A stretch of DNA of 64,000 nucleotides from Coptis chinensis. Lineage: Eukaryota; Streptophyta; Magnoliopsida; Ranunculales; Ranunculaceae. The notes beneath the pieces are model-generated. The model searched no databases and was not told where the DNA came from. It saw only the letters and a program-made list of their open reading frames with translations. The position numbers and the translations under genes are program-made. Below, piece by piece: positions 47,081 through 57,286 of this stretch (within the stretch, counting starts at the first letter, position 1; each line of letters opens with the position of its first letter). Location: the NCBI GenBank assembly GCA_015680905.1, contig CM027378.1, positions 80,133,501 through 80,197,500 of the forward strand, read 5' to 3'.

Positions 47081-47608
47081 ATGCCCAAATTTCTTTCCTT
47101 TGGAAGATCAGACTCCAACATTTCCATTCCTACACTAGTCGATACACATATTACGGATGAGGAGGAGATAGATGATTTTCTCAAAGATATAGAGGACTAT
47201 CATAGTAACGTGGATATGACTAATCTAGATGAGCAATTTGATGAGTTTCTTAGAGCAGGTGATGATTCACCCTATCAAGAACTACTTTGCACAACATCCA
47301 CCTCGACTCCCCTCCTTTCGCCCTTTCAAAGGAATCTCGAGTTTGCACTCGATCCTGTTGTTTCTTCGGTGCTTCATAATTTTTTAAATTCACCTAGTAA
47401 ACAAATACTTCAGAAGACAAAAGCGTGTGACACCTTCATTTTCAGACTTGAGACAGTCCCTACCTACACTATGAATGAGTTTTGTGCTAAACCCACATTC
47501 TCATTTTTTCCATGCTTTCCCTCTACAACTTACCCATATCCACCATATTCTCCACAACCATTCACTCTTCCACACTTATTCACTAGGACACCTCTCGTTC
47601 AAAAATGA
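47081..47608 (+). CDS. Element D linker ORF, 175 codons
   Basis: Open frame following the protease relic. The acidic N-terminal half (DEEEIDDFLKDIEDYHSN, LDEQFDEFLRAGDDS) corresponds in position and composition to the protease-RT linker of A and B. The second half (VVSSVLHNFLNSPSKQIL, then a Tyr/Pro-rich tail YPYPPYSPQPFTLPH) has no counterpart in A or B and leads to a stop. Where RT should begin there is none, so the deletion of RT, RNase H and integrase lies in or after this ORF. Confidence 0.5.
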   Translation: MPKFLSFGRSDSNISIPTLVDTHITDEEEIDDFLKDIEDYHSNVDMTNLDEQFDEFLRAGDDSPYQELLCTTSTSTPLLSPFQRNLEFALDPVVSSVLHNFLNSPSKQILQKTKACDTFIFRLETVPTYTMNEFCAKPTFSFFPCFPSTTYPYPPYSPQPFTLPHLFTRTPLVQK

Positions 47609-47877
47609 AAAAAAAGGTGCATGCTAGGTTAAGTAATAGGGTTATCCGACTTCGCTTTCATTTTACTAGGTTGCGTCATAGGAAATCTTGGTGCTTGATT
47701 GTGTTTGGATATGTTTTCTATGATATTTATTTATGGAATGATCCACAACTATTTTGGTTGTTGATATATGGTAAACTGCATGTTCATACATATGTTTGGA
47801 TAAGTCTCGAGTATCTGACTATAAACGACTCAACTTTTGTGTTTGGTGCATTTCCTTTCATTTCCATATATTGGTGA
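47605..47877 (+). other. Unassigned ORF, 90 codons, element D
   Basis: Starts with the ATG at 47605, overlapping the previous stop (MKKKVHARLSNRVIRLRFHF). Rich in aromatic and basic residues (YDIYLWNDPQLFWLLIYGKL). I recognise no family. The sequence just after it (about 47880-47960, KVTGPLYGVAEPKS) faintly recalls the integrase C-terminal GPF..PHGAVE region and may be the right border of the pol deletion. Confidence 0.35.
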
Positions 47878-47879
47878 GT

Positions 47880-48057
47880 GCACCATTAAGGTAACCGGCC
47901 CTCTCTATGGAGTTGCGGAACCTAAGTCCACGTTTAAACATAATTCACGTTTTCCACTCTTGCATGTTTTCTCGGATTTTTGAGTCATGTTTCTCTATGG
48001 GGTGAATTATGTCCTTCTTGTTTATTGTTTTTTTTTTTAAAATTAAAAAATAAATAA

Positions 48058-48107
<50 letters not shown>

Positions 48108-48889
48108 ATAAACATAGTAATATAGGAAGTCTCGAATCGACTTTAAAAGACCTGATCGCTAAAAACAAATTTTCTAAGCTTCGTTGTAAAAAATTTGTTT
48201 GGGGGTGTGGTGTTCGTATTTCCGTCCTAGAATGTTTATGTCCCATTAGAGTTGTTTAGGCCGTTTAATTGTATAACGATTCGGGTTGACATAATCCATG
48301 ATTTTAGAGTCCAATTGTTTGCATAACATACGTCATGCACGCACTTCGAGGCATTTTCTACTATCTTATATGTCATCCACGGTCGGAATAGAGTGTTTTA
48401 TGGATCATTGGATTGGAAATTCTCTCCTGATCATTTCCATATCTCATTCGCAAAAATCGGACTAGTAACGAAGTGGCAATTTTGATTTGAAGTTTCGCGA
48501 AAAATCGAAAAAAATCAAAAATTTCGATTTGGGCTTGGGCCCAACCCGCGCCCACCGACAGCCCGACCGCGCCCTTACCTTAGCCAACAGTCGCGATCTT
48601 CTTCCCCAAATCCGCCATTAACGCCCAAGCTCCAAACAAAACCTAAACAAAATCAAAATAAAAAGAAAACAAAAATTAACCCACGTGCAAAATCAATACT
48701 CAACCCAAATCGACTCCAAACACGTCCGACCACCACTACCACCAAATTACATCACCAAAAATCCACCAAAATATCAAATTTTGGTGCTGCCGCGCCACCA
48801 CTCCACCACCACCACTGGTTGTTTCAACCGGTCTATTAAAATCCCACCACCTCATCACATTTAAACCCCCACTACATTCCAAACTTCCA
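47880..48889. other. Element D spacer, with (TA)n and C-rich leader
   Basis: Includes (TA)n at 48063-48102. From about 48540 it becomes C-rich (ACCCGCGCCCACC; CCACCACTACCACC) and leads to TATTAAAATCCC (48834-48845) and CATTTAAACCC (48858-48868), possible TATA-type elements just before ORF X. Confidence 0.45.
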
Positions 48890-50040
48890 ATGGCTCAACA
48901 ACGCCAAATTTTGCCAGAGCAAGCTTTTACCGCTGACCACTTCGCGCCGTTCTACGGTGACGAAATGATTAGTCGAGACTGGAATAGCTTGTGGTACTTT
49001 CGACCGGGCCTATTACCACGCGAGGATTTAGTCGACGGTTCTACGATCTGAGGGAGTTGGAAAGGACTAGAATTTTGTTGTTGTGGGCGAAGAGGCGGAA
49101 GGAAGTGACGACTGGGTTGTTGGCTGAGATTCTAGGCATTCCGCCTAGAATCCATCCGATGTCACCCCCTGCAGGAGTCCCAACATAATGGGGTAGAGCC
49201 ATTAATGCACGAGACAGTTATTGGAGGCGACTACAATGCGAGATCGCATTGTGTTCGACAGGCTTCCCTTAGGACCAACCAGCTGGCTGCAGCTCAGTGG
49301 ATTGGTCTGAACGTCCTGGGGAAGGAGAAGGTCAGCGACATCGGCCTGAACTGCCTCCATATCTTATGGATACTCCAGGAGCAGAAGTACGAGTTCTGTA
49401 TCTTGGAGTTTCTGCTTAGCATGATTAGGGGAGTAGGGAAGTCTGTTGCCCCTCTCCCTGTGTTGATAACAAAGATCATGCTGAAGTTGAGAGCAGCTCA
49501 GGCGACTGATCGGACATACATCACCCTCCACCGTAACCCTCGCATCTATAGGGAGTGTGTCCAACGGGTTTGGAGGTTGGCTGAGGATAGAGAAGAAAAA
49601 GAAGAGGCTGGTGGAGAGGAGAATGCCGAGGAGGCTGGGGGAAATCAGAATGCCTCGGAGGATGAGGATGATTTGACGTGTTTTGATGCGGATGCCTTGG
49701 GGAGGTGCTGGTAAGATGCAGAACGCATGGCTGTGATTCATCGTGGCATGCGTTCGCTCAACACTATCTGCGAAGACCTCCGGACTCGACAGGCAACGAT
49801 GCATCATAACTTCGAGGTCCGTACCCAAAAAGAGGACGAGAGGTGGGAACAGATGAGGGCCGAGCTAGAAGCTCGAGCCAGCCCGAACAGATGTCGACAC
49901 GATTCCCACCTCACGGGATTCTCCTTCGAGGATACACCCTCTCGACACGAGCCACCGAAAGACGAATGGTATTGGTCCATCAGGAGCTCAGAGCAGCGCT
50001 CTCCGGACCGTGTGCCCTCCGCTACCTGTTCGAGTAGCTA
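48890..50040 (+). pseudogene. Accessory ORF X of element D (frameshifted)
   Basis: Starts at the ATG at 48890: MAQQRQILPEQAF, then HFAPFYGDEMISRDWNSLWY. A frameshift near 49010 moves to the frame of 48991-49188 (RRFYDLRELERTRILLLW, GLLAEILGIPPRIHP); a TAA at 49186 and another shift lead to 49205-49714 (NQLAAAQWIGLNVLG, LPVLITKIMLKLRAAQAT, an acidic EEKEEAGGEENAEE tail) and then to 49727-50041, a charged coiled-coil-like end (RTQKEDERWEQMRAELEARA). The order matches ORF X of B (F-x-PFY, W, FY, hydrophobic-P, then coiled coil). Function unknown; env-position accessory gene of Athila/Tat-type elements. Confidence 0.6.
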
Positions 50041-50523
50041 GGGATAGTATAGTTTGATGTTTTATGTTTTATTTGTAGTTTCATTCATCATTTATTTTTA
50101 TGTAAGTTTATTTCCGTAATTTGAATTTTGTAGTGAAATGTACTCCGAATGAATTATTTTTAATATAATGGGTTATTTTCATTATGCGTGGTTGTTTAAT
50201 ATTGACCCCACCTTCCCAACTTGTTTGGGGGTGGTTTTATCTATTCCAGCATGAGTTTTATATAACCCTCATGTTATAATTTATTACGGAGTCAAGGTGA
50301 AAATATGGCTGTTTAGGCATATAAATGAATAAGTATCATGGTAGGATGAAATCGAGATTAAATAGGTACATTCTATCATAAAATCAACCTAAAAGATACT
50401 GAGTTTGAATTAGAATCAAGGAAATGAGTTGTTTCCGTTTTCGGGTTTGGAAATTTTAGGATTTCCGGAAACTGCCGTAATTAGTTTTGGCAACTTCCCA
50501 ATCCATTTTAGCAACTTAAAACC
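50041..50523. other. Spacer between ORF X and ORF Y promoter, element D
   Basis: No ORF. A polypurine-like TTGTTTGGGGGTGGTTTT at 50220-50237 is notable as another PPT-like word. Confidence 0.45.
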
Positions 50524-50880
50524 TATATAAACTTCATACAATCTACACTCACAACTCACACTACACCTAAACTCTATCACTCACCTTTCACTCCCACGAT
50601 TCCCACGCGCTCATTTTCGAGATTCAAGAACTCCGAAGACTTTCAAGCTTCTGAGAGCGCTTTCGCTATGTATATTTTTTCTGAGTTTTTGTCGAGAGCG
50701 ACTTTCAAGACAAGCCGAAGCTGGTCGCTCGCTTTCAAACACCGAAATTTCAATTTCTTCAGAGCGCACTCACACCCTATCAGAGCGCACTCGCGCCCTG
50801 ACTTCGGTGGACCAGGAAATTTCCAGTTTTTGTGAGTAGTATCCGGATCATTCGTAGCTTTTCCAAAGCGTAATTTTGAG
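50524..50880 (+). promoter_or_regulatory. Internal promoter-like region and leader before ORF Y
   Basis: CCTATATAAACTTCATAC (TATA at 50524-50530) is followed by a C/A-rich leader (CTCACACTACACCTAAACTC) typical of plant mRNA starts, then a GAGCGC-rich stretch (50645-50810). The ORF Y ATG is at 50881, about 350 bases after the TATA. This layout suggests ORF Y is expressed from its own promoter and not from the LTR. Confidence 0.55.
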
Positions 50881-51807
50881 ATGACATCTCCAACATTGAT
50901 ACCGGAACAGTCTTTCGAAGATTTGTTTCAAAGCACTACTTATGGTGCTTGGTTTCGCGAGGCGATCACATTCATTGGCTGGGAGCCGCTTATGGTAAGA
51001 TCGGATGCACTTTATTGTCCAACACTAACATCTTATTTTTACGATAACTGCATTTTCTTTGAAAGACCAGATGGAGAACAAGTGTTCTCCATCAACATTG
51101 ATAATGAACCAATGGAAATTACCAGGTTCTTGCTAGCATTTGTTCTTGGACTGGCTATGCCCACTGAAATACAAGACCCATGGTGCTATTGGGTCGATAA
51201 TATGTATGTCTACACTTACGAGTTTTTGCATGAGTTGTATGGCGCGGGCATTTTCCGTATTGAGGACCAAGGGGAATATAACGTCGCCTTTGGTAGCCTG
51301 TCCATGAACATAGGAACTGTTATGTTTTGGATCATGCTAAATATTTTAGGGGAATGGCGTTTTTCTTCTGTGAATGATGCCACTTGCAGCGTCTTTCTTG
51401 CTTTAGCCACGGGACATATGTGTCATGACCTTCCCCGAACCTTGATGTCTAGTTTAGCACGAGCCCATAGCATGAGGCATAAGTACCTTCTTATACCTGT
51501 TCTGATTTCTCGTATTATGCTATGTTTCTTTCCTGTTTTTTGTACACGTTTAACGGATTGGATTATGGTCGACACTGTACGACCCACCAATAGTATTATT
51601 CGATCTTTTCGTGCAATAACTTGGCAAGGGTGGAGGATACAACCTCATCTGGTTGCACCTTACACCCCGTCAGACCAAGTGGCTCTTAATAGGTTAGCAA
51701 TAATAGATGATAAATGGCGGGAAGCCTGGCAAATTATCATGGCATGGCAGGACGCAAAGGAACCTCACTTCTTTATGGAAGAAGAGGATGAGAAAGATGA
51801 TGAGTAA
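50881..51807 (+). CDS. Accessory ORF Y of element D, intact, 308 codons
   Basis: Fully open, with a good ATG (MTSPTLIPEQSFEDLF). N-terminal half: FREAITFIGWEPLMVRSDAL, LTSYFYDNCIFFERPDGEQV, EITRFLLAFVLGLAMP. C-terminal half: FSSVNDATCSVFLALATGH, HKYLLIPVLISRIMLCFFPV, TVRPTNSIIRSF, WQIIMAWQDAKEPHF, and an acidic end EEEDEKDDE. The C-terminal half is clearly homologous to the B relic at 19640-20110. The N-terminal half has the same GW..Y..FY..hydrophobic-P pattern as ORF X of B (20900-21562), so X and Y look like paralogues. Two hydrophobic stretches are present, but they are weaker in B, so membrane insertion is uncertain. No enzyme motif is seen. It is the only long gene in D without stops or frameshifts. 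Confidence 0.75.
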   Translation: MTSPTLIPEQSFEDLFQSTTYGAWFREAITFIGWEPLMVRSDALYCPTLTSYFYDNCIFFERPDGEQVFSINIDNEPMEITRFLLAFVLGLAMPTEIQDPWCYWVDNMYVYTYEFLHELYGAGIFRIEDQGEYNVAFGSLSMNIGTVMFWIMLNILGEWRFSSVNDATCSVFLALATGHMCHDLPRTLMSSLARAHSMRHKYLLIPVLISRIMLCFFPVFCTRLTDWIMVDTVRPTNSIIRSFRAITWQGWRIQPHLVAPYTPSDQVALNRLAIIDDKWREAWQIIMAWQDAKEPHFFMEEEDEKDDE

Positions 51808-52014
51808 TGCGGGAGATAAGGTAAGTTTTCATTCTAGTTAGTGTCTGCTTATGTCCCAAGCAATTTCATTCTTGTTAACCCCATAATGGGTAGAACTCGT
51901 ATAGAGTTGAGTCAGTTTTTCTTACCTATATTAGTACGTTCTAACTTTGTTTTGCAGATATCCCTTAATTTCAAGAGTTTCAATGGTATTTTTCCTACCC
52001 TCTTTATTTAAATG
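51808..52014 (+). other. Short spacer after ORF Y
   Basis: No ORF; leads into the internal polypurine-like motif. Confidence 0.5.
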
Positions 52015-52052
52015 CTTTGAGGACAACGCATGCTTCTTGTTTGGGGAGGGGG
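52015..52052 (+). promoter_or_regulatory. Internal polypurine-tract-like motif of element D
   Basis: CTTTGAGGACAACGCATGC then CTTGTTTGGGGAGGGGG. Compare with the true tract at 53594-53628 (CTTGAGGACAAGCAAAATG, then TTGTTTGGGGGTGG). Confidence 0.65.
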
Positions 52053-53610
52053 CATAGAAACACGTGTAATTAAGGCATCTTTTAGGATATAGATAGAGTT
52101 AATATGCATTTGTTTTCTAGTTAAAATTTTAAAAATTCAAAAATATAAATAAATAAGTTCATGCTATACACTTAGGAATAGTGGTATTGTTTTCCTTCTC
52201 TATGCTCTTAACAATCTAGAAATCTCACGTAGCTTTTGCATTAGAATAATTGTTAGAAACTTAGGTTAATATGTAGGTAATAATCTTTGCATCTATCTAT
52301 AAATATATTACATGAGTATCTATGATTGTTAGCAGTAAGTTTCTGAAATCTAGGCTAGAGTACTTATTCTACAAATCCTGTGAGAATATAGCCTAAAGCC
52401 TTATATGAGCGAAACATTTGAGAAATGACACAAGGGAGAAGTAAAATCCGGATAGAGAAATCACACGTCCACTTGCTTGATCACTATGCCATATCCTAAG
52501 CGAGAATTTAGGCCCTCTTTGGATCGATATAGCCAAAAATTCAAACCTATGAATGATTTCCCGCTAAGTAAGCCCTCCTCGAGCCTTTCTTTAGCCTTTC
52601 ATAAACCACAATCCCTTTACCCTGTTACAAAAACAAAAACAAAATAAAAAAAAATAAATCAACCTACCCAATTTAGAATAAGTCTAAGAATAGAATGAGG
52701 AAGAAAGAAGAAGAGAAAAACTTGTGTAAACAAAAGTTAGTTAATTGCTTCAGAAAATAAAGAAAAGAAGTTTCCATCCAAGGAAAAGAAAAAAAATAGA
52801 AATAAATAAAAACTCCAAAAATAGAATAAAAGGGAGTCAAAAGCCAAAGAAAGGAAAAAGAAAAATATGGCTAAGGATGGAAACAAAGTATAGAAGTAAA
52901 AGAAAATAACAAGGTTTTCTCTAAGTTACATAATATGAAAACTCTATTATCTCAGACTTGTCCTTTTTGAATATCCATTTCCTTCCTTCTTAAACCATCT
53001 CCTAATCCCCACAACACCTAATAAAGACCTCTAGCTCAATTAGGAATAGGCTAGTGTGATTATAAGTGGAAGATGTGTTTGATCGACTCCGGCTTCCTTG
53101 TTGTCATTGAGATTGTAAGGTAAAGTGTTCCCACTGCGCACTAGAGTAGCTAAACTTGAGTGGAAAAATCAGAGTGTTGTATCTTGACTATTATTATGAG
53201 AACCTACTTAAGGACGCTATTCCGAGTTTCAGAAACGGACCTGCTAGACATTTCATAGTATTACTCATTGTATATATGTTTATTATAGATGATTGATTAT
53301 TATGCATATATTAGCTTAGGTTTTTGACTTGGTTATTCTTGTTCATAGCTAGTGAGATGTATAGATAATTTGGAGCATGAATAAGGAAACAATAGTTTTA
53401 TTTTTTAGTCGTTGTAGTATAGATAAAGTTTGTGAGACCTTCACTGGGAAACTCTCACGAGGCTATAACTCGTTTACTAGGGAATTCCTAGTGGTTTAAG
53501 GCTTTGTTGCATATGGTCAATGCAATCACACTCAGCGAAACGAGAGTAGATAGAACTCCATTTTTGGTCACTTATTCTAATTTCTCATCTTTGCTTGAGG
53601 ACAAGCAAAA
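52053..53610 (+). other. Conserved 3' noncoding module, element D copy
   Basis: Aligns with 14271-15750 of A nearly throughout (for example CACTTAGGAATAGTGGTATTG at 52169, TAAAGACCTCTAGCTCAATT at 53022, CTCACGAGGCTATAACTCG at 53452). No sense ORF. Confidence 0.65.
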
Positions 53611-53628
53611 TGTTGTTTGGGGGTGGTT
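53611..53628 (+). other. Polypurine tract of element D
   Basis: GTTTGGGGGTGGTT directly before the 3' LTR start TGATAAG at 53629. Confidence 0.8.
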
Positions 53629-55130
53629 TGATAAGAGCCCAAAACTGTAGTTTTAACCCTTTAACAGTCATACTTTTAGACCAATTATGTGAGTAATAAT
53701 TAAGAGTTAACACTGATTACGTGATTTTATGCATTTCAGGCTTCAAAGTCCATTATGTGCAGAAATGTGCTACTTTAGTGAGATAAAGGAGAAAAGGTCG
53801 GTTACTAAGGAGTTTCGTGATTAAAGGCCAAGATTCAAGAAGACAAAGCCTTTCTAACGCCCAGTCAAAAGCTGAAAAGTCGACGCGGGCAGAAACAACC
53901 CACAAAGTCAGCAGAACTTCCGAAGGCCATATCTTTGAACTCAGACCTCGGAATGGGGCCTCCCTTATGTCAAAACGACCGGCTCGGAAAGAGCTTTCCA
54001 ATGGTTTAAGCTGTGATCCAATCAGAGGAGCAGAAGTGGACGAAAAGTCTGTTGAAGCCAACTGCAGCTGAAGAGGCCTTTTTGGACTGAAAGAATTAGG
54101 TTTTGGGCCTGATTCTCTGGCCCAAAACATGGCTCCAAGCCCATGCACGATTTTTGGATCTAAAAGTATAAAAACCAAAGCTTAGCTCTTTGTTAATGGT
54201 AGATAGTTAGACCTAGAAATAGATTAGATTAGTAGCCTCCATTAATGAATTCTAGATCTAGTTTTTCATGTAGATTAATTAAGTTTAGTTCCATTTCAAT
54301 TATTGTATTAGATTAAACCTTTGAATCTTATTCTTCATTTTGATTAGATCAATAAAGTAGTATTTTTATCAATTTCGATTTTTGTCATTTCCATTTCTAG
54401 ATCTAATTTCAATTCCTGTCCTTATTTTATTTGAGTCATTAAATTAGATTTCATTATTGTTTAATTAAGTAAATTTCAATTCTTTATATAATGTTTAGTT
54501 TAAATATAATCGAAAATGATTGCGTAATGATTCTCGGCTAAACCTCTATTAGAGGGGGTTGAGAAGCCTTGATGAAAGCTTGATTCCGAATATCATAGAA
54601 TCGTCGTAATTTCCTTTCCACTCTATAAACGATTAGTTCACCATGAGAATGGGTTTAATCGTTCACATGCTAGTTATGAATTGGTAGGAATGTCATGTGT
54701 AATTAGGGATTAGGAAGAACCAATTGTTCTGCCGATTCATTCGGATTACTTAACGATTAAAATCGTTAATAGGATTAAGTCGAGTTAAGGTGGAATCAAT
54801 CCCCCTCTAACTCCTTATCATAGAATCAACGTAGCATTCCCTTAGTTGTTCTAATAGTCGACTAGTGCATCTTGTGGGTAGTTGCATCGTAGTCTAGTTG
54901 CCTTTTCATAAATCTCTCATTAGACTTTAAGAGTTGAATACTTATACTTAGAGAACATTAACATGCGGAAGGACTAGGAGTGGAACGAATCACTCTACTC
55001 CACTATATCTCATAGGATTGAGAGTAGAAATCTTTGATAAATTAGGCACGTAAACTATCGTTTAGTTTTACTTACGTTTAGAGTTTCATCGCTTTATTCA
55101 TTAGTAAAAGTAATCTTTTTACGTTTATCA
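53629..55130 (+). repeat. Element D 3' LTR
   Basis: 1,502 bp, TGATAAGAGCCC to CGTTTATCA, direct repeat of 42517-44022. Followed by GTTCC. Confidence 0.92.
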
Positions 55131-55135
55131 GTTCC
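55131..55135. repeat. Target-site duplication of element D, right (GTTCC)
   Basis: Matches 42512-42516. Confidence 0.85.
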
Positions 55136-55801
55136 AATAAGCTAGGTTGAGTGGCTTGTGTCTTTACAGACAAAGCAGTGGTGAGTTAATTGACCTTAGC
55201 CTCTAGGGACTCCATTCTAGAACATTGACTTGCCTGAGATTGCTGAAGATTGAGCTGAGACTGTGCAAGAAGCTCTATAACACTTTCAAACTTCTAATTT
55301 TTCTATGATAGCAAAGTAATAGCATTCACCAGGTTGGCGGGTGCGACATAATTTCTCCTAGGATTAAGCAATAACTCTCCACTTGTATTGGAATTCTGCT
55401 GAGAGTATAATTGTTGTTGAGGAACCAACTGTGAAGCTTGACTTGTCTCTGGAATATAACTTTGATCTTGAGAACCTGGGGGTCCAGCATTATGTCTCTA
55501 ATAATTGCCTTGAAAGTTATTACCACCTTGGTTGGCCTCTGAAATGAGTTTATATTGTACTCTCCAACTAATGCATGTTAATAGTAACCAGGGCATTCTA
55601 GAGTTGCATGGAAATAGTTTGAACAGACTTCATAGTATCGACTAGCTTGCATGACTGGGAGGGATTTAGCTTAAGACTTGTTGATCTTGGAAGGATTCAT
55701 GGAGAACTGGTTGAATTTCTTACTCAGAGTTTCAATGTTGGTGGCTAGACTTGCTAATGTAGACTTCAGTTCTTGATCTGATTGTTCATGTGCTTAGTAA
55801 C
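55136..55801 (-). pseudogene. gag: Element C gag, C-terminal part
   Basis: Minus-strand continuation of C's gag after the solo LTR: DQELKSTLASLATNIETLSK, a knuckle remnant CSNYFHATLECPGYY (about 55632-55590; second Cys changed to Tyr), then a Gln-rich tail. Several stops. It reaches the D insertion at 55135 and continues beyond D at 42511. Confidence 0.75.
55797..55801. repeat. Target-site duplication of the solo LTR, left (GTAAC)
   Basis: GTAAC here and at 57287-57291. Confidence 0.9.
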
Positions 55802-57286
55802 TGATAACTGTAAAAATACTAGTTTACCTACGAAATGAACGATAAAACTCAAAACATAAGTAAAACTAAACGAGATTACGTGCATAGTTTATCAAAGTTT
55901 TCTACTCTCAATCAAATTAAGATATAGTGGAGTAGGAAGTTCGTTCCACTCCTAGTTCTTTAGCATGCGATGGTTTCGTGTCAACTAATCAATCATAAGT
56001 CTAGTGAGAGATTTACGAGGGGAATTCTATACTACGAGGTGAATTCAATTAACAAGTTACGAATAACGAAATGAAAGAATGCTAAGGGTTTGAATCTAGA
56101 TAAAGAATTAAAGGGAATTGAATTCACCTTAACTCGACTTAATCCTACTAACAAAGACTCGTCGTGATCCAAATTGAATGCTTCGCATATCAAAATAGTA
56201 ATTCTAATCCCTAATTATACATGGCATTTCTACCAATTCATAACTAGCATGTGAGCGATTAAACCCATTCTCATGGTGAATTAATCGTTTCTAGAGTGGA
56301 ATAACTATCACGACGATTTCTAAGTTTAACAAAGATCAAGCTTCATCAAGGCTTCTTCAACCCCTCTAATGGAGGTTTAGCCTTGATTCATACAACTATC
56401 ATTTCCCATTGAATTAAAACTAGACATCATATAAAAATTATATCTTTATGCAATTTGTCTAAACAATAATTGAAATCTTAGGTAATAACTAGAAAATGAA
56501 TAACAAGTAATAAAGGAATTTAGATCTAAACAATTGTAAATGACAAAATCGAAATGAACAAGAATCTACTATTTTATTTATCTAATCAATGAAGAAAAAT
56601 GATTTAAGAGTTTAATCTAAAACAACAATTGAATTGAAACTAAACTAAATTAAAAACAATTAAAACTAGATCTAGAATTATCTATAGTTTAGGTCTAATT
56701 AGCTACCATTAACAAAGAGCTAAGCTTTTTTTTTTTATATGCTCCAGATCCAAAAATCGTGCATGGGCTTGGAGCCATGTTTTGTTCCGAAAAATCGAGC
56801 CCAAAACCCAATTCTTTTAGTCCGAAAAGGGCTCTTCAGCTGGATTTGTCTTCAACAGACTTTTTCGTCCACTTAAACTCCTCTGATTGGGTCAAAACTT
56901 GGACCATTAGAAAGCTCTTCCTGAGCCGGTCGTTTTGACATAAGGTAGACCCAATTCCAAGGTCTGAGTCCAAAGATACGGCCTTCGAAAGTTCTGCTGA
57001 CGTTGTGTGCTGTTTCTGCCCGCGTTGACTTTGACTTCTTAGCTTTTACCGGGCTTTAGAAAGGCTTTGTCTCCTTGAATCTTGGCCTTTATCATAGAAC
57101 TTCTTAGCAACCAATCCTTGCTCCTTTATCTCGCCAAAGTAGCACATTTCTGCACATAATTGACTTTACTACCTGAAATACATAAAAAAAACACGTAATC
57201 AGTGTTAACCCTTATTTATTACTCACATAATTGGTCTAAAAGTATGATTATTAAGGGGTTAAAACTACAGTTTTGGGTTCTTATCA
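55802..57286 (-). repeat. Solo LTR of the element D family
   Basis: 1,485 bp, plus-view ends TGATAACTGTAAAAATAC and GGGTTCTTATCA. The reverse complement aligns with the D LTRs (same CTTTCTAAAGCC-like, CGACCGGCT-like and TTCTGCACATAAT stretches) but is clearly more diverged. Flanked by GTAAC on both sides, so it is a clean solo LTR left by LTR-LTR recombination, inside C's gag. Confidence 0.93.

Larger units (their letters stand above)
42517..55130 (+). mobile_element. Element D: RT-less Athila/Tat-type retrotransposon with accessory ORFs
   Basis: 12.6-kb plus-strand element inserted in C's gag-protease region, flanked by GTTCC. LTRs 42517-44022 and 53629-55130, primer-binding site 44025-44038, polypurine tract at 53615-53628. 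Contents: broken gag (about 44687-46515), protease relic, a linker ORF, unassigned ORFs, accessory ORF X (broken), accessory ORF Y (intact) and the conserved 3' module. Between protease and ORF X there are only about 1.9 kb and no RT, RNase H or integrase motif. LTR copies differ at roughly 9 of about 210 bases in one aligned stretch (42640-42850 against 53750-53960), mostly C/T and G/A changes. Confidence 0.9.
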
